Origin: Liquidambar formosana
Lineage: Eukaryota; Streptophyta; Magnoliopsida; Saxifragales; Altingiaceae
Length of the DNA stretch: 64,000 nucleotides
Assembly: GCA_039720395.1 (NCBI GenBank)
Contig: CM077821.1
Span: 40,856,792 to 40,920,791 of the forward strand
Direction of reading: 5' to 3'
Shown here piece after piece: positions 1 through 12,787 of this stretch. The position numbers were made by a program, and so were the translations under genes. The number at the start of each line of letters is the position of its first letter. Within the stretch, counting starts at the first letter, position 1. The notes beneath the pieces were generated by a model. That model saw nothing but the letters and a program-made list of their open reading frames with translations. It did not search any database and was not told where the DNA came from.

Positions 1-1673
1 CTTGGTGATGATTTTAGAGCAAAAGTTTCAGGATTTCGGAATGGTGAAACTTGCTCCTGATGGGGCAAAATCGGTAGAGACCAAGCTTGCTGGAACATTT
101 GGGTACTTAGCACCAGAGTATGCTGGTAAGATTTTTTTTTTCTTCTGTTTTTTTGTTTTCAATATTATTGCATTGAAACTTATCACTACATACACAGACA
201 CATATGCAAGTAATTATGCATGTAAATGTGTATACTCCCTGCATACATGGCTTTTGCCTTCTTTTAATACAATTTACAGTTACCTTTATCAAAAAAGAAG
301 AGAAAAATGTAAATGTTTCACTGAAACCTGATTTATAAAGCAGTTGTAAGTTTCTGATTGCTAATGCATTATTTACTAATGAAAATTATGTAAGGATTCT
401 TCCTTTGATACGATGGTAGTAATAACCAAATTGCTTCGGGATTTTTATAACAGGGGTAGTATTTTATGAATGCCCAAAAGCACTGTCTATTCTTGAAACC
501 ATACAATGAAAAGCCCTTTAATATCTATGGTAATAACAAACTTAATTTTTTTTTGGTAGTTAATAAAATTCAGTTTATCCACCAAAATAAATAAACAAAC
601 AAACAGCTTCAAGATATGTGTGATTGTGTGTGTGTGTTTTGCATTGAAACTTGATATAGACAAGGGAAGTAACTTTCTGAATGCCTAAAGCCCTAAAGTA
701 TTTCTATTAATAAAAATTACATAATAAAGATTCCTTTGATATCCACAGTAGTAAATTAGTAATAAAGAAACTACTCTGGAGAAGCAATTTTGTCCGAGTT
801 TCTAATAATACTACATATCTGCTATCAACTTTGCATATATGGCTTGAAGTTATGGCAAAATTAAACAATTATTTTGATTTCAATGCATTCCAAATTTTGA
901 CAATTTGTGAAATTTTTTGTTGTTCGAAAAAATATGAAATGAAATTTAAATTTCTAGGATTTGGTTTCACTTTTGAACAAGAAGGAAATTTGATGCCAAG
1001 ACTGAGCTTTAAAATCGAGATGACCTGAGATGTTTAATATTCTATTCTTCTTCATTTTGCACTAATTGAGGGTACCATACAATTTTAGCTTCTCATTATC
1101 TTTACCCCCTTTATGGTATGTAAGATCCCTACTAACTTTGACTTCAATGGGCCAATTTATTCAGTGATGGGAAAAATCACAACCAAGGCAGATGTCTTCA
1201 GCTTTGGAGTTGTGTTAATGGAACTATTGACTGGGTTGATGGCACTTGATGAGGAAAGACCCGAGGAAAGCCGATATTTGGCCACATGGTTTTGTAGCAT
1301 AAAATCAAGTACAGAGAAACTGATGGCTGCCATTGACCCTGCCCTTGATGTGAAAGAAGAAACATCTGAGAGCATCTCCATCATAGCTGAATTGGCTGGG
1401 CATTGCACTGCAATAGAACCCAGCAAACGGCCTGATATGGGTTATGCTGTGAACGTACTGGCCCCACTTGTCGAGAAATGGAAACCATTGGATGATGACA
1501 CCGAGGAATATTCTGGCATTGATTACAGCCTTCCCCTAAACCAGATGGTGAAGGGCTGGCAGGAAGCTGAGGGAAAGGACTGCAGTTATTTGGACCTAGA
1601 GGACAGCAAAGGTAGTATCCCAGCAAGGCCTACCGGATTTGCAGAATCTTTCACTTCAGCTGATGGTCGATAG
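1..1673 (+). CDS. TMK-type LRR receptor-like kinase, C-terminal part (partial, frame break)
   Basis: This is the 3' end of a transmembrane-kinase (TMK) family receptor kinase; in plants these plasma-membrane kinases act in auxin and cell-expansion signalling. Exon 1-125 covers the catalytic-loop side, the DFG segment and the APE-type motif LAPEYA. A 1039-bp intron (126-1164, gtaag...cag) follows, then exon 1165-1673 with the rest of the C-lobe (TTKADVFSFGVVLMELLTG) and the TMK-typical tail ending in GFAESFTSADGR and a stop. The junction GCT G|TG ATG joins in frame as A-V-M-G-K. Oddity: residues before DFG (LGDDFRAKVS) read in frame 1, while DFGMVKLAPDG reads in frame 2, so one extra G near base 31 breaks the frame exactly at the Mg-binding motif. 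The gene begins left of the window. Family assignment is firm; whether it is a pseudogene or a sequence error is open. Confidence 0.85.
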
Positions 1674-3422
1674 AAGAGGAACTTTGTTGCTTCTTCATTA
1701 CACGTTGTTCATTTGGTAGATGTAGATAATGTTATTTTAAAATTTGATGTGTGTCTTTTGGTTTCATTGTTGGTTGTGGTGGATGAAGTTTGCAGATTTC
1801 GGATGCTTAAAAAGTAAGGCTTTTAATTTTCAACTGTGAGATGTAATCTGCTGATGGTGATGTAGATAAAGAACATGTAAATGGAAACTATTTATGCAGT
1901 ATTATCTTGATTCATGCCCATGAATTTCTTATCCATCAGTTTCATAAAAATGTTACTCCGTAGTATTTATTAGTAGTCTTTGACCAAGATTATTCTTTTC
2001 TGTTCATGAACCTAGTTGCAGACTGGCCATCTCACTAAAGGTCCCAAGTTTCTTATTGAAATCAGAGATCCTCGAATGGGCAGACACCCAAGATTAGCTA
2101 TACTGCAAAATTAAAGGGTGCACTGAAATCCATTATATGCAATTCAAGTGCTTATAATTTATAAAAATGATTCCATTACGCCATTGACTTAGCTATTATT
2201 TCTGCTAGCTACACTTGTTATGAGTTTTGTACTGGACAGAGCTATGATTTATGTAGCATATACTTGGAAGGAATTCCCCATCTTTATTCTGCTTTGGTCA
2301 TCCGTAAAACTAGACCCCAAAATCACCCTATCCCTCTGGATGCGTCCATTACATGCTAGCTAGCTAGTTCGCCTTTGGCAAGGAATCCTGTATTTTAGTT
2401 GCATCAAATTAGGTTTGTTCCAGCTCATAAGTGGTGCTCTTTTTTCCATCATCTGTGTGTGAATCCTTGTGAACAAAAACAAGTAGCATAGCTCTTCTCA
2501 TCTAAGTGTATTTAGGCATTTATCATATTGGTCGGCTACATATTATATGCTTTAAGAACCACTTACCTGAGCTTGAATCATGGATATGGTAGTAACAACT
2601 GGTGGAGAGGGCACCTAGACCAAGGTGAAGTATTCGACAATTCAAGCTGGTGGCTGATTTGATTTCGGGTTGGTTTTAGGTAAGGCTAAAGTAAAATTGG
2701 GTCCAAAAATTGCCTCCTCTAAACCATGTCTTAGGGCATTGACGGTGAGACCTGCCAGCTTGTTTACGTTTAAAGATGATGATAATTTAGCAAATTATGT
2801 TGGTTTCAGGTTCCTCTGTGGCCCTTTTTTAAAATCTGAACCTGACCATTAATGGGTTGAGTGCAGGTTGGTTTCTGGTAGCCTGAATAAACCAACTTAT
2901 TTGATAAATTTTGACATGCTGATCAGTTAATGGTTCTGGGTCATAGTTTGGCAAGAGCTATTAAGAAAGTAGGGCATGCAAGATTAGTCTAAGTAGGGCT
3001 CAAACCAGTTTTATGAAGGCACCATAATATCATTTCATAATGAAGAAATTGTGCATTTGCAGTCATCAACGGAATGTCCCTTTCTTTTATTTTTGGAAAC
3101 TGTCTTTTCAAAAATTATTTTTTAAAAAGTTAAAAAAAACATTTCATTTTCAAGTTTTCAAAGTATATACTCTGTATAAACAATGTTCTCAATTTTTTAT
3201 ATCTTCTGTTTGAAAAAGCATAAAAAACGAAGAAAACGAAATATTTTGTAATTTTCTTGTCCTTTTTTGAAATCGCATTTTTGGTAATATATTTCCATAA
3301 CTACACAGTTTGGTTGTATGCTTTGAAAATGGTTCTCTCTTTTCATAGTAGTAAAAAAACAAGTCAAAATGATAATCAAAAAGCAAAAAATAAAAAATGG
3401 CAATGTGTTTTGGAATACTGTT

Positions 3423-3463
<41 letters not shown>

Positions 3464-4244
3464 AAAACAGCTCATTTTCAAAGAACGAAAAATTGTGTTT
3501 TTGGTTTTTGTCTTTGAATTTCTGTTTATAAATCATTAACTAAATCACTGAAAACACCGTTCTTATTTCTTACAGAGTTTTTTTTTTTTTTTTTTTTTGG
3601 TAAGACGTGTTATTACATAACCCAATGGACAAATAAACATATTAAAATTGAAAACTTACATCTAAAATGGGGGAGAAAATGAAAGAAAAAAAAGAAAAAG
3701 AAAAAAAAATCATTAGAGTTTTCCAATTACAGTCCATTTGAAGAAATTATTGAAAAAATAATAACATCCTGCAGTTAAAAATTGATTCTAGGTCACGAAT
3801 CAAATGCAACCAAAAGAACTTTTTCTTTTTTTATTTCCTTTTTTTCTCAAATCTTGGGCAATTATTAGATATTAATTTAATTAAGATGGCCATGAATTTC
3901 TGAACCAAGACTCTGGTACCCATATAAAGCTCTACCTAACAACCTAAGCCCTAGGGCAGACCCAAAATTCGTCACCACATTGGTATCATAAAAAGAGTCA
4001 TAACTGGTAACTCTTAAGTCAAAAGAAATATAACAATCAACAATATTCACTTGAGACTCTATGGTTTGTTATGGGCCACACACCTGTCCATGCATGGAGT
4101 ATTGGGGTCCACCAACATTGCTTCCAGCTAGTGACACCTGTTTTGCATGCAATTGAGCTTGTGATGGCATGATGGGGGGTAAGTGGCAATCAATCCAATC
4201 GTTGCAGCGTTGGTGACTTAATGCCACTACCTTTTTGCTTTTAA
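1674..4244. other. Intergenic region downstream of the kinase gene
   Basis: The first few hundred bases are the likely 3' UTR of the kinase. The rest is AT-rich with no convincing coding region. It contains a (TA)n run at about 3433-3461, a T run near 3579-3598, and A-rich tracts near 3690. The short ORFs here are low-complexity and were not called. Confidence 0.6.
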
Positions 4245-6249
4245 CTAGTTGGTGCATACATACATGTGATGCACTTGGTTTTTTTATTGTAAAAAAAAGT
4301 TATCGTATTTTATAAAGAAATATTTATTAAATAAGATAAAAAATGTTAGTAATAAAAAAAAAAATTCAGAATCCTACTATTAATAGAGAAAGTAGAGTTT
4401 AGAATTATGTAAATGACATATATTAAGGTTGAAGATTTTATACGAATTTAATTTCCTATTTATGTGGTTTTATCTATACTACCTATAAAAAGATGAATGT
4501 AAGAAAAACTTTTGATTGACTAATATACCCTTATTTTAATTTTTAAATACACAACTACCCATCCTTCTACATATATAGAAAATATAGTAATATGAAAACT
4601 ATAATTCTAGAATACGTACCTTAATATATTCTAAAATACATACCTTAATATATAAAACACAAATAGGAATTCAAAGGAAACCCTAAATCAAATACTCTAT
4701 TTAATACTATACATATAATCCTAAAACACGTTGACTTCGTATCTTCCTCTTTCTCTCATTCTCTAGCAAACGAGAATGACTTGTTAGAGGCACACCTACT
4801 TCCCAGTGCAGTCACAAACCAAATATCCACATCATGGAGATGATACATGGAGACGATACCGGATTTCAAAGGGTTGTTGCGTGAGTGTTTTATACTTCTA
4901 TTATGTATTTCTTAAAATTTTGTGAGAATTCACATAATGCCAAATTTGTTTGTGGTTGGGGGTGATTGTTTTCAAAGATTTTGGGTAGACTAAGAAAACC
5001 CTTGAATGTGTTTTGATTGTAATGTGAAAATTGTTAGAATGGGTCATATATATAAATATGATAATTATTATTATTATTTTGCTTGAATTTGGTTGTTGAT
5101 GGGAAGGGAGGGGGAAAAAGAAAAAGGACAAAAATAAAACAAATGAGGAAAAAAACAAAATGAAAATCTCGATCTCCACTCTCTTTTCAATCTCTAAGTG
5201 AACAAAAAAAAAATGTATATGATGATACCATATAAAAATAAAATTGAGAAATTTTTTTAGAAAAAGTAAGAAAAACTATATTATGAGGGATCAATTTCAC
5301 TTATTAAAAAATTAAATTAAATAATATTTAAAAGCATCAAAAATATAAAATATAGGAAAAAAAAAAATTATGTTTGCTCTTCCCTTTGGAATGCACATCT
5401 CAAATTGAAGTAGCAAATTGCCATAGCCTACGTAAGGTAGCAAAAGACAGATTTGTTACTTTTTTTTTTTTTTTTTTTTTTTTGCGCTACCTCCCTCAGA
5501 AATGCTCTTGTATCACATATTAAATTATACTATATCTATACTACCTATAAAAGTTTATACTTTAGAAACACTTTTGATTGACCATTAGATCATTATTTTA
5601 AATTTTAAATATTTATTTGCCTTCCATATTTAACCAATTAAGAATGTTTATTTTCTAGCAAAAAAGAAGGAAAAAAGATAACACAATTTATGTTCACTTC
5701 ATAAATTCTATACAGCCTCCATTACTATGCATATGTTCTAGCTAACTTCTTATTCCTTCCATAACTCCTAACAATTAAAAGAATTTTGACCTATTGTGTT
5801 GAGCGTTTATTCTAATAAGTTAAATTAACACAAAAGTAACAAATAATTAGATTTTCATGTTCAATATATATATATAGAATTTATAAATTTTTTTATTTAA
5901 ATAATATTCATGTGCAACGCACGTGTGCCCATATCTAGTCAATTAAAGTATACAAATTATAGTATAATTTGAATTCCTATTTATATTTATATGTTTTATA
6001 TTCTTATTTCCTATTTCAATCAATGCACTATGTATAAGGGTAGAATTATAGTAAACTTAAAATTCCTATTTATATTTATGTGTTTTATATTCTGATTTTC
6101 TCTTTATGTGTTTTATATTTTATATTCATATTTTATCTTCTAATTAATGTACCGTGTATAAGGATAGTGATGTATTTAAAATATAAAATAAAGATATATT
6201 GATCAATTAAAAGCTTTTTTGACATTCAGCCTTTTATAAGTAGTATAGA
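4245..6249 (-). mobile_element. Non-autonomous Helitron remnant (outer, interrupted)
   Basis: On the minus strand the 5' end is at 6249 (TC TATACTACTTATAAAAG). A 3' end CTAG followed by T lies at 4248-4244, preceded by a decayed GTGC/GCAC-type hairpin. The element is split by a plus-strand Helitron at 4473-5938, leaving 4245-4472 and 5939-6249. The TC start, CTRR end, subterminal hairpin and A|T insertion site are the Helitron hallmarks. No Rep/helicase coding is present. Pairing these two ends is inference from their spacing and orientation. Confidence 0.55.
4473..5938 (+). mobile_element. Helitron nested in the preceding element; second 5' end at 5535
   Basis: It starts at 4473 with TCTATACTACCTATAAAA preceded by A. 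It ends at 5938 with CTAG followed by T, about 10 nt after a hairpin with GTGC/GCAC arms (about 5912-5922). A second, similar 5' end starts at 5535, so a 404-bp short element (5535-5938) may be the actual unit, with 4473-5534 either a 5' fragment or an internally rearranged longer element. The 4473 terminus closely matches those at 7003 and, inverted, at 12326. It is non-coding and non-autonomous. Confidence 0.7.
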
Positions 6250-6257
6250 TAAATAAA

Positions 6258-6479
6258 GGGTTTTCTTAACGTGTCCTATCCTTAAGATGCACACGTTAAA
6301 TTATAATTAATGACTTAATTATTGTATTAGAAATAATAAAAATAGATTGTAAATGATAAAATTTATTGGAAAAAATATAAAAATATTTAGAAAATTATAA
6401 AAATATATTTTTTTATGTAATAATTAATTTATTAATCATAACTTGACATGTGTCTTTAAAACACACGCTGAAAAAACTC
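6258..6479. mobile_element. MITE with inverted ends and a 9-bp target duplication
   Basis: The left end GGGTTTTCTTAACGTGT and the inverted right end GAGTTTTTTCAGCGTGT form degenerate terminal inverted repeats. The flanks share ATAAATAAA (6249-6257 and 6480-6488). A 9-bp duplication suggests a Mutator-like MITE. It lies directly against the 5' end of the minus-strand Helitron. Its ends resemble the better-preserved element at 38445-38656. Confidence 0.6.
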
Positions 6480-6488
6480 ATAAATAAA

Positions 6489-7002
6489 TCATCAGTCCCT
6501 AATAATAGGGAGGGAGGCATGCCATGTAGAAGTGGGACACGTAGGAACGTGGCCGTGTCCTTGTCAAAGTTTTCCCAAGTGACTGATGTGGAAATTCGTG
6601 TGCCCTGCTTGATTGCCGGCCGGTTGCCGCATGTGGTGGGGGCTTTATCTAGTTTGATTGTTGGACAATTTTGACGTTTTGTTTCGGTCATTTTCTTTCA
6701 ATCAAAGGTCGACATGGTGGACAAATTGATAATTGCATGATGTGGACTTCAAGATTAGGCTTTTTTTTTTAATGAAAGAAGATTAGACTTTTAATCATGG
6801 TTTATGATGGGCTTTGAATACCCAATAAAAAAAATAAAAAAATGATGGGCTTTTAATGCATTCCCGCACCTTTAAACTTTTCTTTATTTTTTAATTTATT
6901 TTTTCCTTCAAAAATGGACTTTACCCAAAATATATATATATATATATATATTACAATATATTATATATTATATTAAATTTATATCTATATCTATATCTAT
7001 TT
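6489..7002. other. Gene-free spacer
   Basis: Short mixed sequence, including a GC-richer patch around 6530-6650 with several ACGTG-like motifs, then AT-rich DNA with a (TA)n run near 6931-6951 and a TATATC repeat near 6981-6999. No supported gene. Confidence 0.5.
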
Positions 7003-7227
7003 ATACTACCTATAAAAAAATGAATGTAAAAAAAACTTTTGATTGACTACTATATCTTTATTTTAATTTTTAAATACATAACTACCCACCCTTCTGCATA
7101 TATAGGAAATATATCAATATGAAAACTATAATTCTAAAACACATACTTTAATATATTCTAAAACACATACCTTAATATATAAAATACAAATAGGAATTCA
7201 AAGGAAACGGAAACTATAATTCCTATA
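7003..7227 (+). mobile_element. Helitron 5'-end fragment
   Basis: The sequence TATACTACCTATAAAAAAATG and the following ~200 bp match the start of the 4473 element by eye and stop at a shared AAGGAAAC block. No matching 3' end was found; the fragment runs into the next Helitron at 7228. Confidence 0.55.
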
Positions 7228-9152
7228 TCTATACTATCAATAAAAGTCTGTATTTCAAAAAAACTTTTAATTAACCATAACACCTTTATTTAAAATTATA
7301 TTTACCTTTTTATCCTTTAATTAAAACAAACCCTAAAAAAAGAAAGTATTACATGTATAGAATCCTAAAACCTTAAAACAATTATAATATAAATATATAA
7401 ATATCATATCAACAATTAAACGATGGAAACCAAACAAGAAATGCTTTTCGGCGTCCTTCGTTCTCCTTAGGCCTGATCTCATCAACCAAAACAAGGTTCT
7501 CTCTTTCATATTGTTCTTTTCTTTTCTTTTTAATGTTTTTTCATTTTTTCCTCCTAATTTTAATGGTTGACTGTGTAGTAGTGGATAAGTTAAAAACCAA
7601 AGAAGATGACTATTTATTTACACAGTAACTCTTTGTATCTTTTTTCTTGTTTTTTTTTTTTTTTTTTTTAAGGTTTTTCTTTTTGGTATTATCAATTGTT
7701 ATTTTCAAAAGTTGGTAGGGTTTACATCTTCTACATCATTCTTTTTCCTATTATGTTTTTCTATGCATTGTGCTTACATATAAATTTTTATTTTTATTTT
7801 TTATAAAACTTTGCAATCTTTGCTTGAATGGCCAAATTAGTATATATATTGGTAATCACACGAAGAGAGAAACAAAAAATGAAACTTTGCAATCTCAGTT
7901 TGAATTGCCAAATTAAAAGATAATCACCTAAAGGGAGAGAGAGGGGGGGGGGGGGGGATAACAATAAATAAAACTCTACATGAAGGGGGGAAAAAGATAT
8001 GAAAAACTCTCTACACTATTTTCAATCTTTGTGTGGACCAAAAAAAAATGTAGATAATGATGCCATAAAAATAAAAAATAAAAAAAATTGAGAAAAAAAA
8101 AACATAGAAAAAAAGAGAAAAACTTTGTCTAGGGATCAGTTTCGCTTTTAAAAAAAAAAAAAAAAATTTTAAAAACCATGAGCGAATTTACCTCACAAAT
8201 ATCGTATCTTTGACAGTGGATGACAATACCACCAAATAAACAAATGAATCCAAAAAAAAAAAAAAAAAAAACCCTAGAGGCAACCTAAGATCGTTTCCAA
8301 ATCTTGGTTGTGGTTCATGGAGTATAGCTGAGAAAAAACAACTTGGGTTTGTTCACCAAATTATGTTATTTTGATGGTAAGAAAGAGAGAGAACATTGTG
8401 GGGAGCAGATTGTTCACCAAAGTTGCAGTAAATGAGAGGGGAATGGGAGTATGGTTGGATGAGAGAAACGTGATGGGAAGGGCGGTCTTCACCAGATTAG
8501 AGATTTTAACGATGAAAGTGAGGGCAAAAGAGACTATATAAATTGAGTTTTGACCATTTATGAAATTAATGACTGTGATTGTGATTATAAAAGTGAATAA
8601 CTGCGATTGTGATTATAAAGTGAATAGCTGTGATCTCATCATAATTTGAGGTTATAAGAGGTCAAACCTTAAGAAAATCTAATGCACAGTAGAGAGGGCA
8701 TTGCAAAATGTGGGAACTTTTTTTTTTTTTTTTGTAGAATCAACCATGTTAATTAACCAAGAACTTTCATCACCATAAATTGTATTTGTTATACTTTTTA
8801 TGTTCATAAAGATAGTGTCCAAGTCCTTCAACTCCTCATAACATAACATATATATCAAAATATTGTTTTAGCATTAGTGATTGGATGCTTGTCCTCAACG
8901 ACTCAAGGTAAAATGATCCGGGTATAACAATTACATAATTATTTATTTAAATATAAATAAATACGAAAGTAATCATATTGAAAATAGGCTAATCAGGAAA
9001 AAAAAAATCTAATCCCCTAGAAAATGAAACAATTTAAAAATATATATATACATACCTAAAATATTCAATTGTTGGGTATTGTATTTTTTATTTTTTATAA
9101 AACTAATGTTATTTAAAAATATTCACGTGCATTGCACGTGTGCTATATCTAG
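7228..9152 (+). mobile_element. Complete non-autonomous Helitron, 1925 bp
   Basis: 5' end TCTATACTATCAATAAAAG at 7228, preceded by A. The 3' end has a perfect hairpin, CACGTGC-ATT-GCACGTG (9125-9141), then 7 nt and the terminal CTAG (9149-9152), followed by T. These are textbook Helitron termini with an A|T insertion site. The interior is AT-rich with homopolymers and no Rep/helicase, so it must have been mobilised in trans. It sits exactly at the A|TC junction of the next Helitron (9153). Confidence 0.85.
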
Positions 9153-12100
9153 TCTATACTTTACTTATAAAAGTGTGAATCTTGGAAAAATTTTGATTCT
9201 CGAAAATACCCTTATTTTAAAATGTAATGACATCAATATCCTTAAATAATCCAATATATATATATATATATATTAAAAGGATTACATAATTACAATTTCA
9301 AAGGTTTCTTACCACGAGCTTGGCCCGATTCAAATGTTCATTCTCAATGGACTCTCATCTCTATCGTTAGCCAACTGCAAAAAGAGGTAAATAAGGGCAA
9401 GGTAAACACTTCCTTTGAATGGTAGCTTAAGGCCTCTATAACTCTATGAGTAGTGCTTTCTATTGATTAGCCAATTCCTAAAAATAATAGGATGCATCTA
9501 CGTGTTTGATTCCATCTGCTCAACAATCCTAATCCTTTTTAAATTAGTATTTTTTTACGTATTCTAATTATTTAGTTGGGTTATTATTTTAGCAGGCCAC
9601 TTTGCGTTTGGTTAGCCAAAAAGAGGAAAGCATCAAAACACTTTAGCTGAATATAGCCTTAGAGTTCAATGGCCACACAATCAAATTTTGGTGAGTTTCT
9701 TTCTATTTATTTATTTACTACTAGTTGATGCATACGTGCGTTGCACGTGATAATATTTGCGTTGTAAAAAATAATTTTTAAATCAAATTTAAATTTCTAT
9801 ATTCATTCATCTTCCAGTATAACTCTAATTCATATAATTACCAAACCTTTTACAATCATGTAACAATTTTTTCTTCTAGATAGAATTCCTCAAATTTTAG
9901 TTTCCACACATTGCCTTTTATCCTTCTCCCATTGTAACTCAAATTTGTAAATTGTGATTTTTTTCACTGACGTAACAATTTTTTTTTCTTTTCCTGTTTG
10001 GGTAGAATAATATATATTTTAATTTTGCTTATTTCTCATTCCAATAAGATCGAGATGCAATATTGAAACTAACATTCAGATGAACTTAAGCAAAAAAAAG
10101 AAAAAGAAAAAATAGAGGTTTGAAAGACGGCTATACAACTGTAAGGAAATTCATAAACTTGCATAATGTTACATGTGCTTATATATATTATAAGATATAA
10201 CATAAAGACTTGAAGAACCTTTGTTAAGACAATGAAGTTTTCTAAGAATATGGAGAAAATAATAAATAAATAAATAACTGGCTACCAAATTAAAATTTGT
10301 GTGCACTTTTGGTCATCCAATTTTAAGCACGCCCATGATCACTGAATTAAGAGAATGATAAAAATCAAGATGCATTTATAATTCATTGATCTGGAGGATA
10401 AAAAACTACTATACAACTGGTATGCTATAACAGATTTCAAGAAACAAAATTATTGATTATAATTGATCCTATAAATAATATATAAAAAAAAATAGTGAAA
10501 TTTATAGGGAACAATAACTTATAACCATGACAATTACAATTTCTTACAAACATATTTTGTTTAACAAATCACTAAAAAAAATACCTAAAATATTATATAA
10601 AATATAAAAATAAAGCAAATTAATCTCTTACGAAGAGAGTTTTAATCTCCAAGATTATATTACAGACATATTGAGCATATCAAAATGAAGAATCTAGAAA
10701 AGAAAAAATTAGTACCTTTTTATGACGGGTTTTTGAGTCTGTAAAGAGAGAAAAAGAGAAAAATTAAATACTCAATTTATATAAGAGAGAAGATAAAAGA
10801 ATTAATGTTAAGCTGATGAACCGGTTGACGGTTACTCAATAAGCATTATAAAACTAAACACGCTGGTATTTAATTCTAAAATTCTGAATGCTAACTATTT
10901 ATGCCTAAGCCCACCCAATACAAAGTCAATAAACAGAAAAGAAAAACTCCTATATAATAAATACTATAAAAGACAGCCACAAAAAATAAGGGTAGCTCTC
11001 AAAACTTGCTCATAGTTTTGAATGCTGCCTACAAAGAAGAGAAGCGGGGTGGGGGAGATGCCAAGAATCACCATCGTTGACTATTTGTGAAATCCACTGG
11101 ATAGTATGCAGAGAATGTAAATTAAGACTAAATGTATAATAAAAGGAGAAAAGAGGAGAAGCATATAGGTAGAAGGGAGAAGGGAGAGATATGGTTGATT
11201 GGTTGTATATTATTGTTAGGTCTCTAAATCAATAGGATGCTTAACTCATGTAAAATAAGTCATTTTGTTCTAATAACTTTTGTTCTGTCATATTTAAATT
11301 TTTAAAGTTAGTTAAGTTATTCAGATTTCTAATTATATATAGAACACTTATGTGTTTCTTAGTTCAAATATATATATGTGCGTGGTTAGGTGAATGTTAT
11401 GTAATCTTTGACTTTATATTGATAATTTTTTTTTCCTATGTATCGATCATTTCAATCAGTATGTGGTGTAGCTAGATTTAATAATATAACCTACAACAAA
11501 GAGTTAAGACTCAAAACTCTCAAAGAAATTGAAACTTTTTTTTTGTATCAAAAAGAGATAGTGCACTTAAGTTCATGGTGCATTCATAATTACATAAATA
11601 AATCAACAAAAAATCACTTAGACACTCAAAAAAGGAAAAAAAAATCACTTACCTTATGCTTCAAATTTTCTCTCAATCACAATGAGGATATTGAAAACTC
11701 AACTGAACTCGATTCAATAAAACTTTATTCCCTCCTACATGAATCCTATTGGGGAGATTCACTCAAAAAAAAAAAAAAAAAACCTATTGGAAGCAAGTGA
11801 CAAGTCCTTACCTCTATTTTTAAAGCACATGCACATGTATGAACCTCCATTAAAACCTTTAAAAAAAACATTACTACCAGCCGTGTTAATAGAATTATTG
11901 AAATAAAATAGATGAAGCAACCGATCGAGAATTGGGGCGTTTACATGGTTTAAAATGGGGCAAAGTATGGAAATAGAAATGAAAAGATATTAATTAATAT
12001 AGAATAATGATGCATGGAAACTGTTAAAAGCAACCTATATTAAGGTATGTGTTTTAGAATTATAGTTTCCATATTACTATATTTCCTATATATGCAAAAG

Positions 12101-12787
12101 GGTGGGTAGTTGTATATTTAAAAGGAATTATAGTTTCTGTTTCCTAATTTGAATTCCTATTTGTGTTTTATATATTAAGGTATGTGTTTTAGAATTATAA
12201 TTTCCATATTGTTATATTTCCTATATATGCAGAAGGGTGAGTAGTTGTGTATTTAAAAATTAAAATAAGGGTATATTAATCAATCAAAAGTTTTTCTCAC
12301 ATTCATCTTTTTATAGGTAGTATAGATAATTATTTTTGGCAATTTCTAAATTTTATATTTTTATATGTTCAATATCTCTCTATTTTTCTCATGAAGATTC
12401 AAAATCCCTTCATAAACGTACGTAATAGACAAAACAATGTTTGAGAGAGACAAGTCTTTAAAGATCAAGGTTTTGGTTTTGAATTGATAGAATCAAGAGT
12501 TTTCTCGATCACCCAGTGATCAAAGTGCTTTGAAAAGCATGTTTTTTTATTTATTTTTATATTTTTGGTGGTAATATTGCTCACTCTAATCACATCGGAT
12601 GGTTTCCTCTCAATCAGATAGATTTTTTGTTTGCGATACAAATGCATTCAAATTGCATTTTTTGTGCATGTACGTCAAGTTTAGCATCTAATATTTTAAT
12701 TTGTCAAATTAACATATATTTTCATTCGAAGAAAAAAAAATTATCAATTAAATACTTTCATGTGCAACGCATGTGAGCACCAACTAG
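9153..12787 (+). mobile_element. Helitron interrupted by an opposite-strand Helitron
   Basis: 5' end TCTATACTTTACTTATAAAAG at 9153. The 3' end CTAG at 12784-12787 follows a hairpin with ATGTGC/GCATGT arms (about 12760-12773). The two parts, 9153-9720 and 12327-12787, total about 1.03 kb and are separated by the minus-strand element 9721-12326, inserted between A9720 and T12327. The base after CTAG is C rather than T, so either the flank has mutated or the end assignment is slightly off. Confidence 0.65.
9721..12326 (-). mobile_element. Non-autonomous Helitron nested in the preceding one
   Basis: On the minus strand it begins TCTATACTACCTATAAAAAG at 12326. It ends in CTAG at 9724-9721, about 9 nt after a hairpin ACGTGC-AAC-GCACGT (about 9732-9749). 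The flanks are A9720 and T12327, the expected AT target. Near the 5' end, a stretch containing TATGTGTTTTAGAATTATA occurs twice (about 12040-12130 and 12180-12260), an internal tandem duplication. No coding capacity was seen. Confidence 0.8.

Noticed and set aside
4901..5179. Minus-strand 92-codon frame
   Set aside because: Low-complexity Ile/Phe runs from AT-rich Helitron DNA.
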